Positions 10,628 to 21,130 of a stretch of 64,000 bases of DNA are shown in pieces. Both the position numbers and the translations under genes were made by a program. The DNA is from Nageia nagi (Eukaryota; Pinophyta), in assembly GCA_050084985.1 (NCBI GenBank), contig JBITNC010000002.1, forward strand, positions 39,618,001 to 39,682,000, written 5' to 3'. The notes beneath the pieces are model-generated. The model ran no database searches. It was not told the DNA's origin and saw only the letters and a list, made by a program, of their open reading frames with translations. Position 1 is the stretch's first letter. Each line of letters opens with the position of its first letter.

Positions 10628-13600
10628 TCAATCTCCCGCACATGCGGGTTTGTAATGCTTTAAATGCTGCCCATTTACCAAGATCGGCAGCCGCCATCCG
10701 TTCAATTTCGCTATTTCAAAAGAATTTTTTCCCGCGCATCTGGCTATCATGTAAGGTCCGGACCCTAGGGATTCAAACTTTTTATGTTTCCCTGCCTTAG
10801 CTCTGTCCTCATCCCATTTTAACACCAGATCTCCTTCATTAAAAGTTACTGGAGTGGTTTTTCGGCCATCAAACCATTTTTTAACAATTTCATTTCTTCT
10901 CCGGAGGTCTTGATATGATTGATTTCGGAGCTCTTCTAAATGCAACAGTTCGTTCATTCGAACCTCCAGAGGTTCAAAATTCTCGCCATATTCCTACAAA
11001 ATCTTTAAAACCGGAAGCTCAGTATGACTAGGTAACATAGCCCTTTTACCGTACACTAAGGTATATGGACTAGTCTTAGTAGCTAGCTTCACTGTGATCC
11101 TATCTGCCCACAACGCCCAATTGAGCTTTTCATGCCAAGTCCGGGGATTACTTTCCACCGTTCTTTTGAGAATCCGGATCAAGTTCTTGTTCGTAGATTC
11201 AGCCAACCCATTACCCTGAGGGTAATAATTCGAAGATGTCTTCCAGTATATACCAAATTTCATAGCAAAATCAGTAATCTCTGCCCCCACAAATGCTAAG
11301 CCATTATCTGAAACGATCGTTTGGGGAATACCATACCTGGTGATTAATTTTTCCAAAAATTTTATAATGGTTTTCTGATTTGCCTCCTTTACAGCTTCTA
11401 CTTCTGCCCATCTGGTGAAAAAGTCTGTAGCAGTAAGAATGAATTTGTGTCCGGAGGAGGAGTTTGGATTGATGACTCCGATAAAATCAAGTCCCCACTG
11501 TTGGAAGGGTTCCTCTACTTGGATTGGTTCCAACGATAATGCCGCATTTCTCCTCCTTCCCACATACCTCTGACACTTTTCACAATTTTGTGCCTTTGCG
11601 AAAGCATCTTTGAACATAGTAGGCCAGTAGTATCCCGCCTGAATGATTTTACCCACTGTTGTGTATCCAGAGTAATGACCTCCAGACACTCCGGAATGAA
11701 ACTCTTCAATGAGCTTAGCTGACCTTGTCGCCGGTACACATCTTAGCAACACGCCATCATGATTTCTTCTATAAAGTATATGATCTATCTCTGTGTAATT
11801 CTGGGCATGTATCTTGAATCGCCTTCTTTGGGATGCATTCATGTTTCCTGGTAGTTTTCCCGTCTCAAAATATTCGTTTAACTGCTCCATCCAATCCTTT
11901 GTTGTGTCTCCAGATACAGATTCGGAGGTTTTTTGTTCGACAAAGCATACCATCCCCTCCTCCGGTATTGTGGGTTTTGCAAGTTGCTCACAGAGTGCTC
12001 TTCCTTTTATGAGCTTTGTTGGCCGAATTTCCACATCATATTTAAGAATTTTTGAAATCCACCCGGGTCTTCCTTCTCCCAATTCTCCCTGCATAACATA
12101 AGACCTAACATCCGGGTGTATGGTTAGAATTAAAATCCTACTCTGAGCAATGTAATGTTTTAACTTGCTGAGTGCTTTCACTATAGCCAGGACCTGTTTT
12201 TCAATGAAAGTATATTTCTCCTCACAACTGTTCATAGTCTGACTGAAAAATGCGACTGGGTATTCTTCATTCTTCTCGTGCTTCTGGGTTAAGACGGCTG
12301 CAACACTAGTATCTGAGCCATATGCATACAAAATAAATTCTTTACTGAAATCTGGATTTCTCAGTACAGGAGCTTTTGTAATTGCTACCTTAATTTTCTG
12401 AAAAGCTTCTTTACCTTCCTTAGTCCATACAAAAGGAGTATCTTTTTTTAGCATCCGGGTGATAGGTTTGATAATGTTTGAGAAATCCTGAATAAATCTT
12501 CTGACAAAGTTAATCTGACCCAGAAAAGACTGCAGAGACTTCTTATTAGACGGGAGAGACAAGTCATCTATAGCTTTAACTCTATCCGGATCAATAGCCC
12601 ATCCCTCTTTCGAAATGACATGGCCCAATAATTTACCCTCATCAACTGCGAAGATCGACTTCTTAGGATTTAGGGATATACCATACCTCTTACATTTGAT
12701 GAAGGCTTGCTCCAGATGTTGAACATGCATGTTTCTGTCGTGAGAGAAAACAGTAATATCATCAAGGTATACCAACAGACTCTTATTTACCAGTTCTCCA
12801 AATGCATAATCCATAGCTCTCTGAAAAGTAGCCCCTGCATTGGATAGGCCAAACGGCATTCTCTGAAAAGCAAAGGTACCCCATTTCGTTGTAAAAGTTG
12901 TTTTGAACTGATCTTCATTCCGGACCCAAATCTAATTGTACCCGGAGAAACCGTCTATCAAAGAGAACTTTTCAGCTCCGGCTACAGTGTTCAGTATTTG
13001 TTCCATTGGAGGCAAGGGGTAATGATCCTTCAATGATACTTTGTTCAAACCCCGAAAATCAACACACAACCTTATCTTGCCGTTTTTCTTCCGGACAGGC
13101 ACAAGATTGGCTACCCAAGTGGAATGCTTGATGGGGTAAATTATCCCAGCCTTGTACAATTTCAGTACCTTCTGCTTCATGGCAACTTCGATCTTGGGGT
13201 TTACTGATCTTTGTTTTTGTTTGACCGGCTTAGCATCATCTATCAACTCAATTGTATGCTGTATCACTGATTTATCAAAAACCTTCAAATCATCGTAAGA
13301 CCAAGCAATAACATCAACATATGTTCTGCATAACTGTACAATTTCCTGAATCTGTTCCGGGGTATTAGATATACCAATTTTTAACGACTTACCCGGAAGA
13401 ACTTCATGTTCTTTATAGTTATCCGGGTTTATATTCATACCCCTTCTTTTTACCTGGTCACTTCTGTCAAATAATCCTTCGAATGGAATCAAATCTTTAA
13501 GGAGTTTATTGTTATTCAGCTGAATTATGTCTTGTTCCCGAAAAACTTCGGAGTCCTCTTCTCCTACTGCATGACATACCGCTTGTTGTAATAAGAACTG

Positions 13601-15559
13601 ATTAATTTGAGCTTCGTCCCGGAAAACCTGCCAAAAGGAATCATTATCCGGAACTGATGGCCTGAAAATGAGCTGAACACCCTTTCTCCGGAACCAGTCA
13701 TTTGTGGGATCAAAACTGGCTCCCATTTGTGCTAATGCGTCAGCTTCTTGATTGAATCTTCTTGGAACCGACTGAATATGCAATGCTTCGAAATGCTCAA
13801 ACAGATCCCAAACCCGATTCCTGTAGGCTTTCAAATAATGATGTTTGACCGAACATTTACCTGTCACTTGTTTCACGATCAAATCTGAATCTCCTTTGAT
13901 CTTTAGACACTGAATTTTCATTTTGATAGCTTGTTCTAATCCCAAGCAAAGAGCTTCATATTCTGCCACATTATTTGAACATAACCAGGTGAGTCTGAAA
14001 GAAAATCTATGCATCTTACCAACTGGGTTGGTCAGGATAATCCCGGCTCCGGATCCATTTTTGGATCTTGCCCCATCAAAAGACATCTCCCATATTTCAT
14101 TTCTCCTGAAATCTTCCCTTGTGAGTTCTGGGATGAAAGATTCCGGCTCTATTAAACAATAATTTCCAAACTCCACGTCGTAGATGGTGTTGAGCATACT
14201 CATACTACAAGGGTCTTCGGTTTGTAGCTCTTCCAGCAATTCGTTTGATTCTTCCAATTCACCAAAGATTGCGCAAACCTCCTCCTTTTTCTCTACGTGA
14301 AACTCGGAAATTTCTTCATTATTTAGTCTTACCCTCTTATTCCCACAAGGGATCAAATAATGAGTATAGTCCATCGCTAGATAACCCCCTATCTTAGCTG
14401 TAAATTCTCTAGACAGACATAGCCAGAACAAAGGGGGCAGCTCAACAACTACAACCTCCTGGATAATAATTACAGAGGGACACTTATGTATTTTCAGGAC
14501 TACATCCTTGATTACTCCTACTGTTTTGACAGGTGTGGAATCCAATTGTAATACTCCGGTGGATGTTCTTGTCATAGGCAACCCCATCACATCGCACACT
14601 GCTTTAGGCATCACAGTAGTAGCTGCCCCAGAATCAACCAAACAATTATGGAGTACATATCCCTCGATTTCCAAAGTCATGTAAAAGGCTGGAGGTTTGT
14701 TCTTTCCCATCCCCGGATATTTTGCTGTTTCAAAAAGATTAAGCACTCTTTCCATTCCTTCATTCAAGGCTACAAGGGATGTTTTCAGTAAATCAATTTG
14801 TCCGGGAATTTTTAAAGCTTCAAACAAGGACACTCTCGTTGGAGTTCTCTTTAGTTCCGCCATAATGTTAAACTCTGGGATAGCCAGAGGTTCGCCAGTT
14901 TTGTTTCTGAATCTGTCAGTAAATTTTTCCTGAAGCTGTAGAGTATCATCTTTTCTCTGGTGCTTGGTAAGTGAAGGGAACCTTAACCTCCGGAGATTTT
15001 GATCAGCGGTTTTGGGCGTCGGTTTGGCTTCCGGAAACGGGAATTTTTGGGAAACCGTTTCCTTTTCCGGGATCTTTTCCTTAGAACCGGGAACTGTATC
15101 TTGCCTTTTAGGAAACACTGCTCCGGAACTCTTTTGGGGTTCAACCTTTTTTTCCGGAATGCTAGAGACTAGGGGTCTTTTTCTTGATCTTGTTTCCACA
15201 GCAAAAACTCCTATATCTGCCGGTGCAAAATTCATCAGGTTTACATCTTGGTTCACGTCATCAGCTACACCGGGCGGAGGAATACCTCCACTTCTTGATA
15301 GATACTCTTGGTACTGATAAACAGGGCATGTGGTTTGTTCATGAGCATCATTGCAGGCTAAACACAAACCAGTGGTTGACCCGGAAGAGGAAGCTTGGCT
15401 TACATCTTCATTCAACACATGCTGAGCTTTTTCTACAGCAGGATAAGGATATCTTCTTGCATTGTTTTGTCTGCTTAAAATGGTAATCTGGTTTGCCATA
15501 TTTCTACACAAGTTTCGGAGTTCCTGAATCTCCGACGATGAAGCTACCCCTTGATTCAT
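10628..15559 (-). pseudogene. Gypsy pol polyprotein (zinc knuckle, protease, aRH, RT, RNase H, integrase), two nonsense codons
   Basis: One frame runs from the ATG at 15559 to 10628, interrupted by TAG at 12932-12934 (inside the RT, after FSGYN) and TAG at 10994-10996 (late integrase). Residue positions from the ATG: zinc knuckle C66-x2-C69-x3-H73-x4-C78; aspartic protease DSG at 309-311; archaeal-type RNase H at about 490-615 with candidate acidic residues D495, E533 or E535, D557 and D607; then RT with VDFRGLNK before the first stop and YLDD at about 12769-12758. A Ty3-type RNase H follows, then an integrase zinc region (HSGVSGGHYSGY...CEKCQ) and its catalytic acids within GLDFIGV, DNGLAF and LAEST. 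The tail after the second stop (LVLKWDEDRAKAG) is an ordinary plant gypsy integrase C terminus with no chromodomain visible. The RNase H before RT is unusual. The element could move only with help in trans. Confidence 0.88.
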
Positions 15560-16503
15560 GTTAGGCTGATAAGGGGCTGTAAAGCCAAGGGAGCTCTAGG
15601 GACTGGCAAGGGTGATGGCCACTGTTGAATAGGAGCGGGGATGCTGGCCAGTGGTGGAGCCAGACTAATTGCTTGAGGTCTCAAAATTTGCTGTTGAGCG
15701 GTTACTGGAAAATAAGGCATTGGCATGCGACTTGGCAGTTTTCCAACCGCAATGAGACAGGATTCAGCATACACTGCTTGTCTATAGACCTCCGGGAAAG
15801 TATTCACTCCGGAATTTTGGATTTGCAGAGAGAGATCCGGAGGAAAGGCTCTCAGGTAATACATTAGGGCTTGAAATTGCTGAGGCCTGACTGGCATGGG
15901 TACTCTCATCCAAGTTTTTTGGAATCTAATATTGAAATCCGGGATATTTTCTTGCTCGTATCTTTTGATTGAAGTGAACTGTGTTAACAAGGAAAAGGGA
16001 TCTCCTAATTCATTAAATTCCAAGATAAAGGGCTCTGCCAGTTGAGCCCAAGTAGTTATAGATCCGTTAGGAAGGCCCCTGTACCAATCTAGGACCTTTC
16101 CTTTGAAGGATTGAGCAAGCAATCTCACCATAGCATCTTCATGCTGGATATTGTGAATCTTAGCTAGGCCAGCTACATCAACACAATGTTCATAAGTTGT
16201 TTTCTCTGTAGTTGCATCAAACTCCGGAAGGGTTTTAAAAACATTTGCTGGGATGTCATGCAACACCGCCAGGGCTATTGGTACCCCATTATCCCATTCC
16301 GGATAAATATTCTGAACTGGATTAGCCATTGTAGGAGAGATATTTCTAGTATGAAGATCAGATGGTTCTGGCTTGGTAAAGGATTTTAGGGTGCTGATAC
16401 TATTCAGAGATTTGGACTTGATCAGGGTCTTTCTCTTAGGAACATCTAATACTCTAAAATCCGGTGTTTCTTTTGCTGCTCTAGTTTTAGATCTTGTCCA
16501 CAT
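15556..16503 (-). CDS. Gypsy gag (capsid-like) protein, 315 aa
   Basis: An intact ORF from MWTRSKTRAAK to a TGA at 15556-15558. The centre (about residues 105-235) reads as a plant Retrotrans_gag capsid, with AQSFKGKVLDWYRGLPNGSI, LAEPFILEFNELGDP and RYEQENIPDFNIRFQK. The C terminus is rich in Pro and Leu. The zinc knuckle is not in this ORF but at the start of the next one, which begins at an ATG overlapping the gag stop (ATGA). Upstream lies the primer-binding region next to the 5' LTR. Gag would form the cytoplasmic virus-like particle that packages element RNA. Confidence 0.85.
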   Translation of the reverse strand: MWTRSKTRAAKETPDFRVLDVPKRKTLIKSKSLNSISTLKSFTKPEPSDLHTRNISPTMANPVQNIYPEWDNGVPIALAVLHDIPANVFKTLPEFDATTEKTTYEHCVDVAGLAKIHNIQHEDAMVRLLAQSFKGKVLDWYRGLPNGSITTWAQLAEPFILEFNELGDPFSLLTQFTSIKRYEQENIPDFNIRFQKTWMRVPMPVRPQQFQALMYYLRAFPPDLSLQIQNSGVNTFPEVYRQAVYAESCLIAVGKLPSRMPMPYFPVTAQQQILRPQAISLAPPLASIPAPIQQWPSPLPVPRAPLALQPLISLT

Positions 16504-16621
16504 AAACTCTAGGTGGCAAAAGAAAATGAAAGGTTCAAAAGCACATATGATATTTACAAATAATATGCTTTAATACATACCAAGATAGTGCTTCAGCAGA
16601 GTCGCCAATAAGTTTCTTCGT

Positions 16622-16650
16622 GTCCCACCGGGCGTGCCAAAAAGAAATAC
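16622..16650 (-). other. Primer-binding-site region of the gypsy element
   Basis: Directly inside the 5' LTR the sense strand reads GTATTTCTTTTTGGCACGCC followed by CGGTGGGAC. A TGGCACGCCCGGTGGGAC-like sequence a few bases from the LTR is the usual form of a tRNA primer site in plant Tat-type gypsy elements. The exact tRNA was not checked. Confidence 0.6.
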
Positions 16651-17945
16651 TGTTGATTAGGATTGTGTAATATATGCGCCGCGAACAATCTTAACCAGAG
16701 TAAATCAAGAACAGACTATGTGACAGTCTGATCTCCGGAGAAGGCCGGTTCCTTATACATTGGGTATAGGAAAAGTAGCAGGAAAGAAAAATAAAAGAGT
16801 AGAGTGCGAGGAATTTAAGTAAAGGTTTAGGGTAACAAGAGAGAAAGCAAAGGAGGATCACTAGTTCAGCGCGGGCTTTCACAGTGTGTGAAACCTTGGT
16901 CTGAATCTAGTGTAGCAGCTACGGTACAAGCTCTCACTCTCTAATAGTTTCCTAGCTTTACTCTACCATGTAGCAGACACAGTTATACTAGCAACTCGCG
17001 ATTACCATTCAGGAAACAAGCCAAGCTGCCACGATGTAACCAAATTAAAAATGACAATGACAAGTGCTAGACAAGAAAGGTCAAGATGGTTTCATATTAC
17101 TGATAAAAAACTACAGGTCTTCGAGAACAAATGTAAAGAGCAATACTAGGGCTTCCGACCCTTCTTTCACTTTATTTTCATATACTTATACTGAAGAAAT
17201 AACAGTTACAAGAAAACGAAAACAGAACGGTTTACAAAACGGCCTCAAGATTCTGGCCACTTCTAACTATCATCATACATACATGCCATTTGTCCGACAG
17301 TTACAAAACTGAGAATGTCGTGGAAGGTAACTACCTCCAAAACTAAAATTATCCTTTCTTTGTGACATCGTTATTTCAGAAACTTTATTCACTGACTCCG
17401 GGCCTTTTGATCACCCCTTGCTGACCTCATCATCTCCGGAACCCGGTCTTTTCCCCAACTGAGGTTTATTCTTTCTGTTATGACGTCATCATCTTATTCC
17501 GGAACGCTTTACTTCCGCTGCCTTCGGCTTTTCAATTATCTCTTTGCTAACCTCATCATCTCCAGAACCCGGTCTTTTCCACAACTGAGTTTTATTCCTT
17601 TTCCTATGACGTCATCATCTTATTCCGGAACGCTTTACTTCCGCTGCCTCCGGCTTTTCAATTATCTCTTTGCTGACCTCATCATCTCCGGAATCCGGTC
17701 TTTTCCACAACTGAGTTTTATTCCTTTTCCTATGATGTCATCATCTTATTCCGGAACACTTTACTTCCGCTGCCTCCGGCTTTTTAATTATCTCTCTGCT
17801 GACCTCATCATCTCCGGAACCCAGTCTTCACCAAAACGTAAGCTTTATTTGTTCCAAAACTTCTGGAGATCTTAAAATGAACTTATTGTTGCAAGCAAAG
17901 TACGTTGGGGCTCTAAATAAATAAGTTATTATGTATGCATATACA
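16651..17945 (-). repeat. 5' LTR of the gypsy element (1,295 bp)
   Basis: Homologous to 5194-6614 but one 126-bp unit shorter. Its three units have their bZIP palindromes at 17481-17488, 17607-17614 and 17733-17740; the last has decayed to TGATGTCA (a C-to-T change at the CpG). In the sense direction a TATA-like ATGTATAAGG lies at 16760-16751, downstream of the repeats, and would leave roughly 100 bp of R-U5; that promoter placement is tentative. Confidence 0.92.
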
Positions 17946-18184
17946 CAAAGGATATCAACAGTATGAAGACAGGAAGACAGATGAAAGGAGGATATCAACT
18001 TGCTATTTGGTGCAAAGAAATGAACAAAACAAGTCGTACCATCTTGGATCACCTACTGGCGGATGAAGGGACGCTCAAAATCATCAACCAAGGGATTCAG
18101 AATATCAAGACCTTCATGGGAGATAACTTTGAAGCCACCATTGCAAATCATGTGCAAACAGTCCTCCCACCTCTGCCAGAGTAG
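17946..18184 (+). pseudogene. Element A ORF, 3' part after the gypsy insertion
   Basis: It starts with the duplicated CAAAG and continues the frame left at 5188. Coding reads through DINSMKTGRQMKGGYQL and TFMGDNFEATIANHVQTVL to a stop at 18182-18184. Element B has the counterparts ETKDINVLKSGKQIKYGS and TFMGTNFEEAIASHVQTA. The match across the break confirms that the gypsy element inserted in this ORF. Confidence 0.7.
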
Positions 18185-19125
18185 CTAGGGTTATAGTTTA
18201 GCATTTTTGGTATTTTAGCCAAATTTTGGCTTACTTAGTAGATTTCTACTAAGACGAAATGCAATCTCAATTAGCATTCAATTAGCTTGTAATTAGCTTT
18301 TGATTTCACAATTAGGAATTAGGGTTTCAAAACTAGGAATTAGGGTTTCGAATTGTCTGTAAGTAAGAGGCATGGGGTCCTTTTATTGTAAGAACTTCAT
18401 TCTTGAAGAAAGAAACTTTTAAAAGTGAGAGCGCACTTGTAAATTTTTGCATACTCTTTTTCTAAATCAATACAAAGTGGTTAAGCTAAAGACTTAAGTT
18501 TGAACCTTTAATTTTGGTGTTGTGAATTGTATTCTTCAAGAGCTTTCATAGCTAGTTTGTGCACTTTCGTTTTATTCCTTTGAAAACTTACGAGTTTTAA
18601 GGAAGTTATCCTTGTTCCATTTTACAAAGTGTTTGAAGCTAGCCTATGTTTGTTGTTTAATTCTCAATATGCAAGTAGATAGGGTATTCTATTTTAGTTT
18701 CTACTTTCATGACATTTATCTAGAATTTTCATCCAAACTTTGTTCCATTCACATGTTGAACCATATGTGTCCCTTTGATTGGTTTGACCCGTTTTTACGA
18801 ATACCAACAATCAGTTTTACTTCCTGCTCCTCTTTGAAACAACGCGAACAATAGTTGTTTGTTTGCAAAGTTGGAAGACTTGGATGAAACATTCTTAACT
18901 GATTCGAAAGAGAGAAACTTTTAGACACTGCTCATCTTGGTTCTCAAACTTATATCTGACCAAGTATCTGTTTCTTCTTCAAAGTGTAGTTGTTCATTTT
19001 CCAGTATTGCCTTTACGCTTTCTTTTATGTTTTTCAAACCCAAATACAATCTTTAAATTCATACACAAATGTTACGAGCAAACTCTATACATTATTAAAA
19101 AAACATTCGTTAACAAGCTACATCA
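18185..19125 (+). repeat. 3' non-coding tail of element A
   Basis: No gene is seen. The tail shares blocks with the DNA after the element B ORF (28.6-29.6 kb), for example CAATACAAAGTGGTT / TAATACAAAGTGGTT, GAAAACTTACGAGTTTTA / GAAAACTTGAGAGTTTTA, and TACCAACAATCAGTTTTAC / TACCGACAATCAGTTTCAC. A related GAAAACTACGAGTTTTAGG also occurs near 31.46 kb. It ends where a palindromic LTR start (19126) begins. Confidence 0.55.
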
Positions 19126-21130
19126 TGTTGTGCCTGCACAACACCGCCCCCCCCCCCCCAAAAAAAAAAAAAAAAATGCATTTTTGATGACCCTCATTGT
19201 ACTAAAGCATAAAGGCATGAAAGATTTTTCTAAGGAAATGCATGCATTGTAGGCCTAGCAAGGGTAGACGTGATAAAATTGCACCTTCATGTTCAACAAG
19301 TCAGAATTTTTGCTAGTTTATCCATGGCGCATGTTTTAGGGGACATGCTTTTGCATGTACCATGAAACGTGCACCCTCCTTCATACTGCACACTTTTGGC
19401 TTAAGTCTTGCATTTTCGGGTTCAAACTGCATCATTCATGTCCATTTTTACTTGATCATTATGTGAAAATTGCATCCCCTCCATTGCATCCCATTATCGA
19501 GGGTCATCCTAGTCATTCGAAGTAGAATTAACATGTTTTGTGCTTGAGCACATGTTTTGAGGGACATGCTTTTGCACGTACCCATATCGGTGTGTCCTGG
19601 CGAACAAGGTTCCTTAACACTTAGGAAATTTCAAAGGAAGTTTGTCAAAACATCCTAAGAGCATGTTTTAAGAGACATGCTTTTGCATGTACCGAAAACA
19701 GTGTGCCCTGGCACCAAGAACATTCTCAACACTTCATTTTTCAAAAAAATTGGTAAATTGGCCGAGCGCATGGTTTCGAGGACATGCTTTTGCATGTACC
19801 CAAAACAGTGCGCCCTCCTTTAGATGCAAATTTTGGCTAAGTGTGGGATTCTAGACGTTCACTATGAAGAAGACGTGTGTTCACATGCATTGGACCTTCA
19901 CTCACACCAATCGTTGCATGAAACCTGTCCACTTGAGCAAGTCTACAAAAGGAAGGTCAGCTTCAGCATTCATTTTGTTTGGTCAAATTCATAGCATTGT
20001 GTGGTGCTAAGTCCAAAAAAAACATCCCTCAAACAGTACGCCATATTCTAGATGGTGATTTTCAAGGTCATTTTTCATTAAATATTAATTTGTTGCATTG
20101 GAGAGTGTGCCACGAGACGGTGCACATGGTTTTTGGAGCATGATTAGGCACTCACCCAAATCGGTGTGCCAACTTCCAGATGTCCTAGCCTAGGAGCACT
20201 TTTAAGCATAGAATCTTGTGAAGGGGCCCAGGCGCATGTTTTCTGGTACATACATTTCCACTCTTTCGAAAAGATGTGCCCAAAATTCTGGAGCATTTTC
20301 AAGTTCAATATTTCGAAGTGCCTACTTTGGTAGGCGCAAGGATTTTGGGACATGCTTTTGCACCCCTCCAAAAGGTGCGACCAAGTTGCAAGACTAAGTC
20401 TTTTTTATGCACTAAAGTTGGTAGCGCGTGCATTTCGGGACATGCTTTTACACGTACTCTAAAATGTGCGCCCACCATCCTGGCTTCGTCATTTGACCTC
20501 ATTTTGAGCCAACCAAAACGTGACACGTGGCATGTTGAAGGTTATATATATGAAGTTGCCCCTTGTATCATTTTACCACTTCATTTCATTTTGGGCTAAG
20601 ATTCCTAGTTGCACTATTTCCGGAACATGCTTAAGGACTCATCTAAAGTGGTGCGCTCAGGAGAAATAAGAGTTTGAGGAGGCATCTGAACTGCCAATAG
20701 CCATTTCTAAGGGGTGAGCTGGATCTCAGTGTCCATTTTCTGTAATTCACTTTGCATTTTTCTGATAAGTTTTGCCCTACATTGACCTATGTGCATGTTT
20801 TCTCATTAGTGCTTCAAGGACTCATTTGAAACAGTGCGCCCAAGTCCAGATCCAGAAATTTGGCTAAGTATACATAATTATTAGTTGCATTCCATTCTCC
20901 TTTCATTTGTGCATGAAAATTTGAGGCGCATGCTTTGTGGAACATGAAAAAGCATGTGCCCAACTCTATGCACCCTAGCATGATGTGGTGATCTGACCTC
21001 TCGAGTGGAAAATTGTTGCCCAAAGATTGACTAAGTTATGTGTATGCCCATCAGGAGACCAGTTGCATATTTTTCAGGCAGTGAAAAAGCACGTACTCAA
21101 ATATATGCGCACCTACAACGATGAGCTGAA
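19126..21130 (+). repeat. LTR-like block with about 100-bp hairpin modules (3' LTR of A / 5' LTR of C)
   Basis: It begins with the palindrome TGTTGTGCCTGCACAACA (19126-19143), followed by a run of 13 C and 17 A. Modules recur at roughly 100-bp steps, best seen near 19326, 19546, 19660, 19764, 20125, 20230, 20331 and 20424, with weaker ones near 20620, 20780 and 20932. A typical module reads GCGCATG-TTTT-GGGACATGC, then TTTT, then GCATGTACCC-AAAA-GTGCGCCC, so its halves pair as a hairpin of about 50 nt. The palindrome recurs at 22237 and, reversed, at 50681-50700, where it is a genuine element end. I infer an LTR shared between units A and C. Confidence 0.5.
20521..20553 (+). promoter_or_regulatory. 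G-box plus TATA promoter-like pair in the A/C LTR
   Basis: A perfect CACGTG inside TGACACGTGGCATG is followed about 15 bp later by TTATATATATG. The pair matches the arrangement near 1250-1285. It lies about 1.4 kb from the presumed LTR start at 19126. Function is inferred from spacing and recurrence only. Confidence 0.45.

Larger units (their letters stand above)
5194..17945 (-). mobile_element. Near-complete Ty3/gypsy LTR retrotransposon, Tat-like, with additional 3' ORF
   Basis: A 12,752-bp element. Both ends begin TGTTGATTAGG and end TATGCATATACA, and it is flanked by a 5-bp target-site duplication CAAAG (5189-5193 and 17946-17950). Coding is on the minus strand, so the right LTR is the 5' LTR. 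Order in the sense direction: LTR, PBS region, gag, zinc knuckle, protease, archaeal-type RNase H, RT, RNase H, integrase, additional ORF, LTR. The two LTRs differ at only a small number of positions by eye plus one 126-bp repeat unit, so the insertion is recent compared with its surroundings. Removing it rejoins the element A ORF in register. The pol and additional ORF carry nonsense codons, so this copy is not autonomous as it stands. Confidence 0.92.

Noticed and set aside
11814-15486. Plus-strand open frames inside the gypsy pol region (for example 13923-14162, 14697-14933, 15012-15317)
   Set aside because: They are antisense shadows of the polyprotein frame with no motifs of their own.
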